The position numbers and the translations under genes were made by a program. From the NCBI RefSeq assembly GCF_037975245.1, contig NC_092572.1, positions 1,897,501 to 1,961,500 on the forward strand: 64,000 nt of DNA, in the 5' to 3' direction. Below are positions 34,801-54,900 of this stretch, piece by piece; within the stretch, counting starts at the first letter, position 1; every line of letters begins with the position of its first letter. Origin of the DNA: Apostichopus japonicus. Its lineage: Eukaryota > Echinodermata > Holothuroidea > Aspidochirotida > Stichopodidae. The notes beneath the pieces are model-generated. The model had not been told where the DNA came from. It was given only the letters and a program-made list of their open reading frames with translations, and made no database searches.

Positions 34801-37800
34801 ATTTTATTCATCCTGCAAAATAAACGTTATATTGGTTTGGTTGTCAAAGCAAGTAAAATGCTCATTGAAAGCAAACGCATTACATTCCAGCTTTTCACAG
34901 ACGATTTGAGATTATATTAAAGATTTACTGCCTTCTTATTTCCCCTGATTGCAAACCTTTCATGAACAACACATATTTATTTTGTCATTGCTATGTGTAA
35001 TATTATATACGAAGCTTACAATCTGACATTTACAAACTTATTTATACACTATCGCAGCGTTTGGTCACAATATGTACATTTAATATACGTTGCTCAAAAC
35101 CGCTAACAAGATAGATAAAATATTACATACCACAATGGAAACGTAATTGAAAATTACGGAAAAGCAAACACGCAACTCGTTTAACCTACATTGAGGAATA
35201 TTTACAATGAGAATGGAAAGAAAATCTAGAAGAAATCATTTATATTGTTTACGAACCATTTTTGATTTAGAAAACAATCGATTAGCACTTTTGGCTTAAG
35301 ATTAAATCTCTAACACTAGCGTTTGGGCAATCCTTTATTTTATTACGCAATGTTACTTCAAATATATCATGTATACTTTCTTTCTAGCTAATAATTACAA
35401 CGTGAAAGAAGAGAGCCCGCGCTTCATATTATGTTATTATCGTTTTCTGTTAGCATAAAAAACTTTTAGAGAACATTTCATGCAACTATCGAACCTCACA
35501 TATAAGGCTAACAGTTTATTTTCATTTGGTAGTATCATTTATCATTATCATGATATAATCGTCTTAGAGTCATTCACTCTCTTAAATACTACAGCTTAAA
35601 GATGTAAAATTAAGCTAACATTTGTTGGCTAAACAGAGATTCATATAAACGTTTCTGTTTTTATTTTGAATATTGGAGCAAGTCCGGGTACTTGTAAATA
35701 AATTTGTTTTGTCTGGTGTTAAAGAGTTAATACCTCCATGCGAGTTTCAAGCAGGGGTGTCAATCTGCAGGTGCGTGTAGTTTTCAGGCTTATAATTACT
35801 CGTGTATCTCATAAAAGGAGTTCAAAAAATGTGCTATGAGATTATTAGTTATCTGTATCTTGTGCTCATCTGATCAACCTCCTGATGAAAAAAAAGAACC
35901 GTCCAACTGGGTTGATACTGAAGCCCGCAGAAGTGCTTATCTCCTTTCCACAATATTTGTTGGTCATATTTTATAGTATGTTGTGTTATCACGTAAAATC
36001 AATATAACAATATATGTTTATTATTGTTTGGTTAGCAATGCCACTCATGATAGATTTAAGTGATTTTGAGATAATTATATATTTCGTAGGAGGTTTGGGA
36101 CGGATACATATATAGTTGGCTGGGTGCTAAGCTGCTAGTCACGCTGTTGTTATAACCATGTAGCTTATTATACCTCAAGTTGTAGTGTGTTAGTTATGCA
36201 CATAATTATAATTATGTTCACAAAAATATAATATTCATGTATAATTTACCGATGCCAAGTACAGGCCGTAGCCTGCAGGAAGGAGGGGTGGGTAGGTGAG
36301 TAGGAAGACTATATACTTCATAAAAGACAGTAGGCCTACGATCAAGTGAATCCCTGCACAGCAATAGTATGCGCAATTTAAGTTAGTTTAGCGGAATCAC
36401 TTCTTGTTTTCATTAGTCAGTGGCGTGCAACATCAAGATTATATAGGCACATATTGTAGGAATGAAGTTCATTAAGAACATATAAAGGTTTTATTTTAAA
36501 CGTTCATCACGTATTTGCACGACCGCTGATACGATGACCATGGGTTTGCTTTGGTTTTTACGAGTGTTGTTAGAATAACAATACACGTAGTGAGCTCCTT
36601 ACATTAATACTGTATAATTTTGCGTGTACAGTGCAGTGGTCTAATGTAAAACTATGTTTCATAAATTGATCTTTGCGTCTGTATGTTTTAATAGCCCTAT
36701 CAGTTTCATTATTAGCCCCTATATCATTGCCCCAATGTTTTAACTAAGAAGGTTGAGGCACACAGTCCCCTACAGGTCCCACCCACTCAGCTCATTTACC
36801 ACAACCCCTCCCCAACACAGTATCGGTAACATTGTTTGCATGTAAAGCAAATATTAATAAATCAAATCTAAATATTAATTTACATATTAAATTCCCATCG
36901 GCATTCCCTGGCGTATTGTTATATTTCAATTACAATGAATAAAGCAGAGCTGTAAAGCAGTGTAAAATTCTAAAACATGAAAATTTAAAATGTTTAGCTG
37001 CCACTTACATGGTCTGTGAAGTGCTATTTTCAGAAAGTTGGGAAGCGTTTTGGGCAAAATAAATAATTCCTACGCTACATGCCAACTGACGGTGGCGTTC
37101 TGCTCCCATATTGTTGAGATGGTCTCTTTTTGGGAATGGCCCACCCACTACAAATTTCTTTGAAAAGGTAATGGTTTATACGCACATCAAAAAGCAGCAC
37201 TATGTAACATTTTGACGATACATAATGCTTCTCGATGTTTCTCAACTGCCCTCTAGAGATTGTACCCAACTCAACCCTACAGCCCTGAAGTATATTTTAT
37301 ATGTTTATTTTTTTGCTAACGTGAATGTGCCCAGATACTCAATAGTGTGCTTTAAATGTACTTATTATGTGTGCATTTTGTTAACATCTGTAGGTATAAG
37401 ATCATTTTACTCTTGTGTGCAAAGTTTAAGAATGTTTCCCCTTTGTTATAAGTTTCAATTTTATTAATTGTGATGAAGGCTCTAGGTTATACCCGGATGT
37501 TAAATAGAATATTAATTTAAGTCTTATCACTTATCCGATGTGACTTTTGTTAAAATATAGATATATGTCTGACATATAAATCAGCAGCAAACATAAACAC
37601 CCTTGTAGATTCCTAGACCGGAGTCCGCACCTCGCTCCCAACGTGGCTTCGCTCCTGGACACCATCAGGGACACAAAAGGCCACTGGAACCAAACCGATA
37701 AAGGCTTTGTACCAGAGCGCTCCCTCAGCTTTTATCCATGTTCAGTGATTTATACGCACGACCCTCCCCCCCCCCTCCATTTTTCAATTGGTATTGACGC

Positions 37801-37875
37801 CCTGGTTTCAAGCTGTATTTTAAGATACTTGATTTATGTATCTTCCACGTTTTCATATTTCCAAAATTTAGATGT
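31876..37875. other. Gene-free region between the two NACHT loci
   Basis: I see no reliable gene. A short stretch near 32490-32590 (plus) reads LIDDINNFSNDDLDSHVYN in one frame and may be a transposon remnant. A GC-richer patch at 37610-37740 has an open plus frame (NVASLLDTIRDTKGHWNQ) that I cannot place. Confidence 0.45.
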
Positions 37876-40800
37876 TCATGAAGAGCTCTTAATTTTCCGT
37901 ATCCTGGGAATAAAAAAGAAACAAAAAACGTAAATATAAGAACGAATTCTTATTTTATTTACTTTTGCGCATTGTTCGAGTTTTCATTGATAAATAATGA
38001 GTAAATAACATGGAGGTAGTCACGTTTGCAAAGTAAATTGTAACCGCAGTGTTGAAATATATGATCAGTTGGAATATTGAAAGATTTGTGAAAAAAGAGA
38101 TTTATATAAGTAACAATCTGACCAGTATACTCGTCATTGACATCCTGTTGCGACTATTAAGATCAGTACTCTCATGAAGAACTGCATGCTATGCATTAGC
38201 ATACACCAAAGGCTAAAAACTTACCGTATTTTATTAGTATTTGCAATTTGTGTGTAATCTGGATCTTGCGAAAACCGAGGGTTGTAAAAGTCTACTGGAT
38301 TTTCAACCTTTGGTAAATAGCTAAGCAGACGGATCGGGTTATCATCATATATCTCCAACGAGTCGAGCTTTACCTGTTTGCATGAAATAATAGATTTACA
38401 TTTAATTACCATATTTCTATATATCTATATTAACGTCAGATGTGAATTAAAATAAATAGTTCTTTTATCTGAATTTTAAATAATGTAAACGACGCAGGGT
38501 AAATTCCATCATTTTCAGTTTCTTCTTTCTGGGATTTACTTAACTTCATAAGTACAAATATAATTCGGAGACTTTGATGCAACAAGATTTCTCTGTTGTA
38601 CCAAACGAGTAAAAAAGACACGGTTTTGTCTAAAATAATGTGTGTTTAACTCGTCAACATACAGTTTTATGTCTTAAACAAACAATCGCTTCGTTTTAAT
38701 TATATCGCAATGACAAAAAAATAAGATGAAAATTAGATCAATGTAGATATATAAACCACTTACACTTGTTTCATTGAGAGTCGTCAATAAAAGCAGTATC
38801 GCTTGTTTGTAGTAATCACTTGTGCTTTTTCTGAACACCAGCTTCCTCATTTGTAACTTTCTAGCATATAGTTTGTATTCCTCTTTGTCTTTTGTTCCTA
38901 CTTCTAGTAAACATGCTAATATATCAAAGTTTGTAGATTGCGTAATAAACGTGACGGTTTTACCCTCTTCAAAAAAATTGAAAAACTTTAGTTTTGTACT
39001 TCCGTTAGTATTTAAGTAGACTGACTGAAACAACTTAGCAATTAATGGAGAAATAGTGCGGTCAAGATTATCGTAAATGTTCTGATCCTTTTTAAAGTTA
39101 TCTAACATTTTTTGCAGAGGTGTTTCAGCAGCCCATCGTTGTCGTATTCCCTCTACAACTTTTAATATTTTCCACATTTTTCCATGCATCTCAATTCCGA
39201 AAAAGTCTTTCATTTGTTGTTTATTAAACCCCTGCAGTTTTACCCGAGTAGTATGTTCGTGAAAAAGTTCTTCATCATCGGAAGTTATCCAGATTTTCAT
39301 TTTCTCGTACTTGCTAACTTCAGGATCCAAAAGCTCTTCTACAGTTAGATTATGTTTATATACATTGTGAAGACTCGATGAAGTGATACTAAGCCTTGAC
39401 CAATTGTTAATTCCATCTAACATTACAATGCTTTTTTTACTTGTTAAATCATTGTGTAGTGTTTGGAAAGCTTCCTCAGATATTTTATATCTCAATTTTG
39501 TTAAGATTTCCTCCAATATATTAGCGCCTTTGGGAACATAATCAAGCTGAAGGTATATCAAAATATAATCTTGAAGAATTTCTCCATTCATCCACCTCCT
39601 TGCTATGTTCTGGAATAAGTGTGATTTGCCAATACCACGTTCTCCACAAAATAACACTCGTTTATAATGGTCGCCCCGGCAGAAATGGTGAAGAAGTATA
39701 TCGTCGTTGTTTGCTGCTATATTTCCTTGTCCACTTGTTATTTTATGCAACGTTATCTGGTAAGTGCTATCACTGCACCAAATTCCTCTTAAGGGAATGT
39801 AGCTCTGCTTTAAATCTCGTTTCAACGTACCTGTAATAGAATCGAACAATCGTAAACGTTTACAAAATTACATTGACTACTTTAATGATAGAGAAAAAAC
39901 CTAGCAAAAGCATGATACATAAGGAGACCTGAAGTATTCATTATAACACCCAATTAGCACGTCTCAACAACAGGAAGAAAACGGAACGAAAATTGGTATA
40001 CGTATGAACATGATAACTACTTAAGAGAAGTCACCTCTCGTATGGTAACACAGGGAACACATCGTATACGTGGTTGGGGAATTGCCCTACTGTGACATAA
40101 GCTAATATTAAGCCAGCTAATATGTATTTAGGGAACAACAACAAATTATAGTATGCAAAACTATTAAAACAGCTACCTTGTTTACGACACCACTTCCATA
40201 GTCCTAAGCAAAAGACCCCTGTTATTGGGATGCCACATATCACATCGATCAGAAATATGCTAGCCGTGATGATGTCTTCGTTAGCACGATTGTCTGATAA
40301 ATAAGATAGAAAGTCACTATTAAGAAGGCATTTATCCATCCACCAGCCATCCATCCAGCAAACCAGCCACATATACAAATACAAGTGATATTAACATGGT
40401 TACATCATACTGCTATCGTATTGTACCTTTTGCAGAGAAGCGCAAAAAAAAGAAGTGCAAATACTTATTAAATCGTTTCCCTTACGCTTCTGAAATGAAG
40501 ATGACATAACGATACAAAAATATGTTCAGATTTTGTAAACACACTATCCAGGAAGTCGAACAATTTTCTTATTATTGTTTAAGTAAACTGAAAATGCGTA
40601 ATACGAATCATTATCAAAGGGCTATAAACGTATTTAATTTGTAAGAAATGTCTTAAACTGTAGCTGTGCGCAGGGTGGATCACGTGGTTAATGTGCTCCT
40701 GTGTCACTCGTGTACACGTATGTTTGAATATATCTCATCCTATATTCCATGTATATATCCGTATATCTAGTTATCGGGTATCAGGTAATGTAGACATTTG

Positions 40801-42950
40801 CCTACTATGTACTACATTTTGTTTTGATAACTTAGTTGACTAATTACAGTATATTTACAGAATGGCCAATTGCATAAAACTTAACGTGCTTGCCGAACGG
40901 CAGGGAACTTCCTATCAACAGTAATTTCTAGAACATCAATATGTGCGGTCATACAGATACAACTAGACATGCACATATCTAATAGTGCTAATAATGATTC
41001 CGTTAGCAATGACGATGACATTGACGATGTGTTACATACATCGTGTAGTGCGAGGTTGGGTTGCTTGTATAACTTAAGCCCCTTAAATCATATATAAGAT
41101 TTTTTGATTAGCATGTTACGAGCTAGCTATGTATAAGCACGCATAAATGTCGTAAATTTTTCCTTTATATCTTGCAATGCATATATAATCCGATATGTTT
41201 ACATTTTCTGCATTTTGTTTACATATGTTCAAGACTGACTAATTGCAAAGTAACTACAATCAAAGAGAGATTCACTATTTACTGATATGACGTCATTCAC
41301 GTGACCAGCTCAACTCAAATTGCGGCAATTGTGCAATAGCGCATAGCTCAAGTCTCTAATTTCATACTGTCGATTCAATCTCCTAGTAAATAAAGTTACC
41401 ATCAAGAAAAAGGTGGGTGCAATAATACTACAATTTTAAAATGTGCAGAAATGTTAAAACGGGAGTTTATAAATAGCCTCTGTGAACATAAGTCGATGTC
41501 GCTTATACTCCAACAAATCGTTAGCAATCAATGCAAGCTGATGCATATTGGTAGTAGTAAACTTAAATGTGAGGAGTTGCAGGAGGTTTTCAATTGTTGA
41601 AAGAGACCTAGGTATCTACATTGACTCATCTTTGCAACCTTTTAAACATTGTCGCGAAGCTGCTAAAAGAGGAAATAGGGTCTTAGGTATGATCAAGAGG
41701 AACTTCAGTTTTCTTAAAGAGGACATAGTTGTTAGGCTATATAAGTAGTTGGTTAGGCCTCATATCGAGTATGCTGAGCAAGCTTGGAAACCATATTTTA
41801 CTAAGGATAAGGAAGTACGCAAAGAGGTCCAGAGGAGGGCTGTTAGGATGAATAGTTCTTTAAAGGGTGTTTCTTATTATATGCGGTTACAAATGTTGAA
41901 TCTCACCACACTAGAGCTTAGGAGGTTACGTGGTGACTTAATTCAGGTTTTCAAGCTTGTGTATGGTTTTGACAATTGATCCTTCACTGACTTTTTCATG
42001 TTTGCTAATAGTAGTTGTACCAGAGGTCATTGTCTTAAACTCCAAAAGACACAAAGTAGGATTAATAATCGGCATATTTTTTTTATTAGGGTTGTGAATG
42101 AGTGGAACGATTTGCCTGAGAAAGTTGTACTTGCAAGTAGTGTCAATGGGTTTAAGAATGCTTTGGACAAGCACTTTAAGCATTGTAATCGGGTCTGAGT
42201 GTTTGTCTTCAGTTTTTTTCCTTTCCATAGGGTCATTGATGGGGACTTGAGTGTCCGTCCTGATCCTATATTTCTACTAAACTAAACTAATAGGAAGCAT
42301 TAATCTATTAAACTTATATTTAAAAAATGGCCAAATAGGCGTTAAAAAGATAATTTACAAAAGAAAAGTCTGGTCTCATACCTACTTCTGCTACCATCGT
42401 CGTCATTGACGACATATGTCACGTGTGTTCCATTACATGTTTCTCTAGATAGGCATATGCCAAAGCAATGCTACACACTACAGATAAAACAAATCTAGCA
42501 ACTGATTCTATTTTATAAACATGTCCAATCTTAGTCATTTATAAACTCGACGACCATGCAAAATTGTTCTGACCATGATCTGAAATATAGTCTTGCCTAT
42601 ATCAAGCTACGATTAAACAGGAAGTTTGACAGAATGTACATGTGACTAATATAAAAACTTACCAAATGCACTTTGAATAGACATCTCTCCGTTGGTAATC
42701 TTCTGTTTAACTTTGTAGACTACAGTTTTAAACATAAAAGAAGTATATGTGTTATTATCCTTCTTGGTTTCTAGAGATGTCTCGCTGTATGTTGCTCGAG
42801 TTATTGTCACATTCGAAGACAAATGTTTGTTTAGGGACACTGTGTTAAAGTAACACGTTAAGCTGCTAGGTTGGGAAGTTTGAACTGTTATGATGAACTC
42901 GCCACAGGTATGGTCATATGTAAGCGCTATCACAGGTAATGTTGGAGTCA
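37876..42950 (-). CDS. N2: Ig-transmembrane-NACHT receptor, 5' end missing
   Basis: Minus-strand exons are 42663-42950 (Ig-like), 40177-40293 (transmembrane), 38764-39830 (NACHT), 38225-38373 (tail) and probably 37876-37903 (ending IRKIKSSS and a stop, after a strong polypyrimidine acceptor). Phases match N1 exon for exon through the fourth, and the sum stays in frame (549 codons with the stop). The NACHT exon has VLFCGERGIGKSHLF (Walker A), SIVMLDGINNW (Walker B) and KIWITSDDEE where N1 has TSRN. The Ig exon begins VTPTLPV and has PSSLTCYF, aligning with the second Ig of N1 (VTPTPPC, PTSLTCYI). It lacks the usual Trp and the second Cys, so its fold is doubtful. The transmembrane part is ASIFLIDVICGIPITGVFCL. 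No signal-peptide exon or first Ig exon was found upstream. Confidence 0.75.
41480..42290 (+). mobile_element. CR1-like LINE 3' fragment inside an N2 intron
   Basis: Plus-strand frames with a few stops encode the C-terminal part of a reverse transcriptase: ERDLGIYIDSSLQPFKHC, NRVLGMIKRNFSFLKED, LVRPHIEYAEQAWKPYF, VQRRAVRM, then VVNEWNDLPEKVVLASS and NGFKNALDKHF. The end at about 42240-42290 has a short TAAACTAAACTAA tail typical of 3' termini of this class. It is 5'-truncated and antisense to N2, within the intron between the Ig and transmembrane exons. Confidence 0.85.
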
Positions 42951-43774
42951 CTATTGAAAAAGGTAAGAAAGAAACAACAGTCAGTATTTCGTGTTGATAA
43001 TTTCCAACGATTTTTTAAGCAATCTACTTTAGCCACCGAAGTATGCGTTAAACATTAAAAACACTTTACCACACAATTTCAATAACTTGCATAAATTTGT
43101 GTAAATTTTTCCCCGTTGAAATCCATTGAACATTTGTTCTTTAAGCTTTTACGTGAATTAATGCAATATTAATATGTAGATTCTGGTGTTCACCAAAACT
43201 TGTGGGTATCCACCATTTTTTCAGTTTGATATGTGCATAATGGCCAAAGTATACGGTTTCCCCCTTTTGTGTTATTTTCAAAAAGGTTAAAGTTTAGAGT
43301 CCTTCGGCATTACGTTAAGTATGTTGTATGTTTATGAAAACGCTTTTTGTTTGAAAACATAATCAGTTAACCTGTTTTTTCTTTTTTTATCTTCTGCGCT
43401 TTGTTTCTTAAGGTCAATTGCCATTGCATTATATTTCCCGGAATATTGTCCCCAAATATTGAGCCCGTCGGTGCCATGGTCAAGGAATACAGCCATTTTC
43501 AAAAAAAGCTTCTTTGCACAAACAAAGTTTGATATTTAACTTTTTTACATCATGTGGACTTTTAATATTTGTTTACATCTGTTTTTTTTTAATATTTTAT
43601 CAAATAGTATGATACTCTATATAAGTGGGAAGGCTTCGACAATTTTGTAATATTTTCTACGTATTTGGTATTTCTTCTTTACATATAAAGAAATGCACAT
43701 GTTCTTGCTACCAAGATAACGCTTATAAGATTGCATGTAAATTCAATACAAACCTATCATAAAATATCATGCCG

Positions 43775-43777
<3 letters not shown>

Positions 43778-43839
<62 letters not shown>
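43778..43839. repeat. (TA)n microsatellite
   Basis: About 31 pure TA units in the N2-K2 intergenic region. It produces an artefactual Tyr-Ile frame and is not coding. Confidence 0.98.
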
Positions 43840-43842
<3 letters not shown>

Positions 43843-45139
43843 TGTGTGTATGTATGTATCAATCTATCTATATAGAAAACGTGGAATGTACAAGAAAACG
43901 CTTTTTATTTGGAAATTTAATTGGGTAACCTGTTATGAAACTCAACGCATAATTCGATGTGCGGCGTAACGACTTGAACATTTTAAAATTCAATCAGTTA
44001 CAGTTATCAGAAAAGAACACCAAGAAAAGAAATGAAAATGAAAATAAAGGAAACAAAATTTTATTATAATCATAATAGTTATAGTTACCGTTATCACTTA
44101 AGTCATCTTCGCCTTCGTCCTCAAGTTAACCAAAACTATTAACGTCGCTACCAATACTACCGTTACATTGTCACCAAACAAACTTCTGATTGATTTATTC
44201 AGTGATAATTCCACATCCAATATAATTTGAATTGTAAAGATATTAACAAACTATACTCTGAAAGAAACATGTCTGACACATCTGAACATCATTGTAACCA
44301 TAAGTTATTGCTGAATTGTGTCGAAGGATGAATAGGCGGTGCTTACTTTGACTTTTTTTATATCAACATCTTGATTACACTTTATAAAATTCAAAATTAT
44401 GAGTTAGTGGTAGTTGTTGAACATTAACAGAAATATCTCTGACTTACTTCTGCGCCAATCGGTAGTATATTAGAAGTGCCACAACAGAAGTTTGTCATTT
44501 TGACGTTTCTAATTAGTGACAACCATTTTGTTTTCTATGCAACCTCTCTTATTATTTCGAAAATTAGATAATTTGTCGATATAGCATCTCTGGTTCATTA
44601 GGATAGATAAATAGTGTACGTATTATAAGTAACCTTGAAAAACCTATTCGACGACGTCAGTTGAGAACAGAAAGTTTACAATTTCCTGTTCTTCCTTGCT
44701 TGGACCTTACCTTTAGTCGGGTACATCAAATGAGATGTTGTCATAAAAGTTAGGGAGATTTGCTATTTTGCTACTTCAAGATTACTAGACAAAAAAAATG
44801 TTGAATTCGTTACCTAACGGAACGACATACAGTTCATAACATTTCTGAAACTCTTGTATGGATCCAAGAACTGTAACATAATAATTAATCTGGCATTATT
44901 AGCTATGAGTGGATGACTGTACCAAGTCCTACTTATAAATGTGCTCTGAGAAACGTTTCTGCAGGTCATAAACGCAACAAAAAAAAGTATTTCATTCGAT
45001 CTATGATAATAAAATCATACACTAAAGTTAATCAATGCATCGACCGCTAGGAACGTTAGTAAAAAAGTAGTTAATAATAAATCACATGATAGTTGACAGT
45101 CTCTGTTATAACGCGTCACTGAATGAAACTATTACTAAT

Positions 45140-45157
45140 CTGATTTCACTTTTACAT
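45140..45157 (+). promoter_or_regulatory. Conserved upstream block of K2 with IRF-like core
   Basis: This is identical in all 18 bases to 6807-6824 upstream of K1, and at nearly the same distance (70 versus 81 bases) from the start codon. The flanking DNA is much less conserved, so the block stands out. The reverse strand reads AAAAGTGAAA, an IRF-type core. Confidence 0.5.
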
Positions 45158-45226
45158 CATTACATGATAATATTTTCTGATAATCACTTTTGTCGGATAC
45201 ACAGTGTTTGCATTACCAAGAACACA

Positions 45227-51964
<6,738 letters not shown>

Positions 51965-54900
51965 TGTTAATTGCGCTTGATTTAATGGTATGGAGCAATA
52001 TCTTTTTGCTCCTACCAATGTTTCAGAAAATTATTAATGGCTTGTACATAACGCATTGTATTACTTCGTTTTCTTCCAGAAATGTCAAGACTGTAATTAC
52101 TCAGAAATACCGAAGTGATTCTATGTCGATCGTTAAATCAGTGAATGGTGTTTATATATCGACGAGTCTTGACTTCCTCGTCTGAAGTTTCAAATTATCG
52201 TAAAATCTTCTTCGGGAAAAAAAAAAAAACATGGGATTGAACTATTTACCTACTGGGATAATCCGAGAGACCAGCATAACATACAAAAACGCCAGGCTTG
52301 TTTTGCTTTGTTTTGCTTCAGTAACGTGAACAACAGTATATAAGTCACTGTCTGCCAACCATACCCACACTTTAAGGAATTTTGGAAGACGCTTATTGCT
52401 TTGTACTGATACTGCAATGGTTAATATTTATATCTATCAGATAATCGATGGAAGGTATCTGTACTACTGTAAATCATGGTAGTTTTCGGCTTCTTAACTG
52501 TATCTATCAATAGTAACATTATATGGAGGTCATAAGTGCAACAACGCAACCTACATCTGTGAAAGTGTACACATTAAGATTTGTTTCTAGGTAGTACTAA
52601 ATTATGTCAAAATGTGTATAATCGAAGGAAGATCCCTCTTTGGAATAACACAGAGAAATGAGAGTTTATCTTTATTCAATGTGTGGTTAGATATCAGTGG
52701 TGCCCTGTACAAAACGACATACGTCATTAACTCAGTACAGAGCAATCTCGCAAGTAACTTCAAAGTATCTAGTTTAAGGTCATTACATAAAATAAGAGAC
52801 AACCTAGCTACCTGTAAAATACAATGCTCTTGTTATGCTTAGGTATCAACAAAAATCTACTGACTTAGATTCACTAGGAGAGTTTATTTTCATAAATATA
52901 TGATGAAATTGGTTACGACTGATCCAGTTGTTCTATAATTGTAATTTGCTCACGTCATTATTTGACGTGGCAGTCATACGTTAATGATTTTCTGACTGCT
53001 TAGACGTATGAATAAATGGAAAACCAAAAGTGAAACAAGCATTTTATGAAATATCAAAGTTCAAATGAACAGAGTGTTTCAAGTTGTAATTAATCATTGA
53101 TACGCCAATTGAAAGCAGATAAGATATTAAACCTAACCCGATTTAGTATAATCTATAAAATACGGTTTCATGACGCATGGTGAAAGAACTACTACCTCAC
53201 TATGCGCAGAACATTGCAGTGTTTGCAAATTAATAGAAGATTATGTGTAAAACTTATACGCAATAACGCAAAAATATAACTAAATTACAGAATTTACCAA
53301 CAACAAGAAAACATTACCGCTGTAGGTATGTCTAATGTTCACGTTACTTTCAGCAACGATCAATATGACAAATTATCGTTGACAATTACGAATTAGTGTG
53401 TACAAAGCCCATTGCATTTACCACTGAACATATATATTTTCCACAATTCCCTCTAACATTACATTTTAAAACATACTGAGTAGCTAATAAATATGATTAC
53501 GCCACAACAGCAGTTATTATAATTTATTGAGGTTAAGATGACTTACCAACAACGTTGCGTTCTGTCTGAAACCGATGATTAACAAAGATGTTATGTCGTC
53601 TTGCACGCAAACTATCGTACGTGCAGTTTACGGTAAATAGTGTTTCTTTGTGCGGCTTATCAATACTTGAACTTTGGATTGTAGATTATAAAGCCTGGTA
53701 TAGCATAGACTTTTCTTCATTTATGGCAAACAAGTCTGTGATATAGATAATAAAATATGTTTACTTAGTGTTCGAGTTGTGTAAACCACCGATTATAAAT
53801 AACATTACGAGATATTTATGAAGTAAGGTTTGACTTTTAGGTAAATTATTCGTAGCATAATACATACATATTTCTTACGTTAGGTTTGGTAGACTTTTGA
53901 TAGACTATTCGGTTCCATAGAAGTTCATTGGTTTGACTGTTTATATTGACATGATATTCCTTTCTAATGTAATCACACGTGAACCTTTCCGGTTAACGCA
54001 ATTATTAAAATCATGGAAATCATAATACTTAACATTAAACACATTAATATTCGAATCGGTTTAAGAATTATCAGGATTGTACACCAAGAACGCTCCATGT
54101 ACAAAATGGATAGTATTACAAACATTATCGAACTGAGAGAACTATTTTGTCGTTTAGTTCGAAACGTTCACAGTTTTAACATAATGAAAACGTTAGCCCA
54201 ACCACGGTACTGCATTTAACGTCACCCCCTGATGATATTAGCAAATACAGGACCAAAATCGTCATCACTGAGAAACATTAACTTCATATTTATAACATGG
54301 AGGTAACTACTAATTGGGTGAAAACATCAAATATATTTAGACTGTATGTACACTACAATTTTTTTGCAATAGATTTACGCCGTCGACGCCTACCAGATCT
54401 GTTAACGAAGTTAGAAGGTTATAATTATTTGTTTGGTGCAATGTGTTTTGTTTAGAACTCATAAAGTTATATTCCTCAGTTGCAAAAAGGAAGATGAGTA
54501 TATCTTCATATACATTCAATGTTTAATGACTGCGTTACTCGTTCCAGACGCTTTTGATGATCAATGTAAAATATAGCTATATAATGAATCAACGAAGTAT
54601 ACTTTTCTCAGTTTCATACAAACAACACTTCTTAAGAGCTGACGTTTCTAATGACAAATCAATGCCTTGATGACAACGTATACGCCAAATTATGCTCTCT
54701 AAAGTCATCTTTCAAGCGACAAATAATATGAGAGGTTTGTAAAGATGGATCAAACAAAAATGGGATCAAGCTCCTGACAGTAGTATAATGGTGAACATGA
54801 AACAGATTTTACCTTTTATAATATATTATAAGCAGGTTTAAACGCTCATCAAATAATGAAAGTGCATATATAATCAGTTCAAGTGGACAAAACCATTTTT

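Larger units (their letters stand above)
42951..45226. promoter_or_regulatory. Divergent intergenic region between N2 and K2
   Basis: The visible N2 start and the K2 start codon face away from each other across about 2.3 kb. The region contains a (TA)n tract and AT-rich sequence and may hold a bidirectional control region. It may also hide the missing N2 first exons, but I could not recognise a minus-strand signal-peptide exon in it. Confidence 0.4.

Noticed and set aside
37643-37933. Plus-strand frame beginning MASLLDTIRDTKGHWNQ as a gene
   Set aside because: The first 35 or so residues look protein-like, but the rest is random and no splice site or family supports it. It is possibly a transposon scrap.
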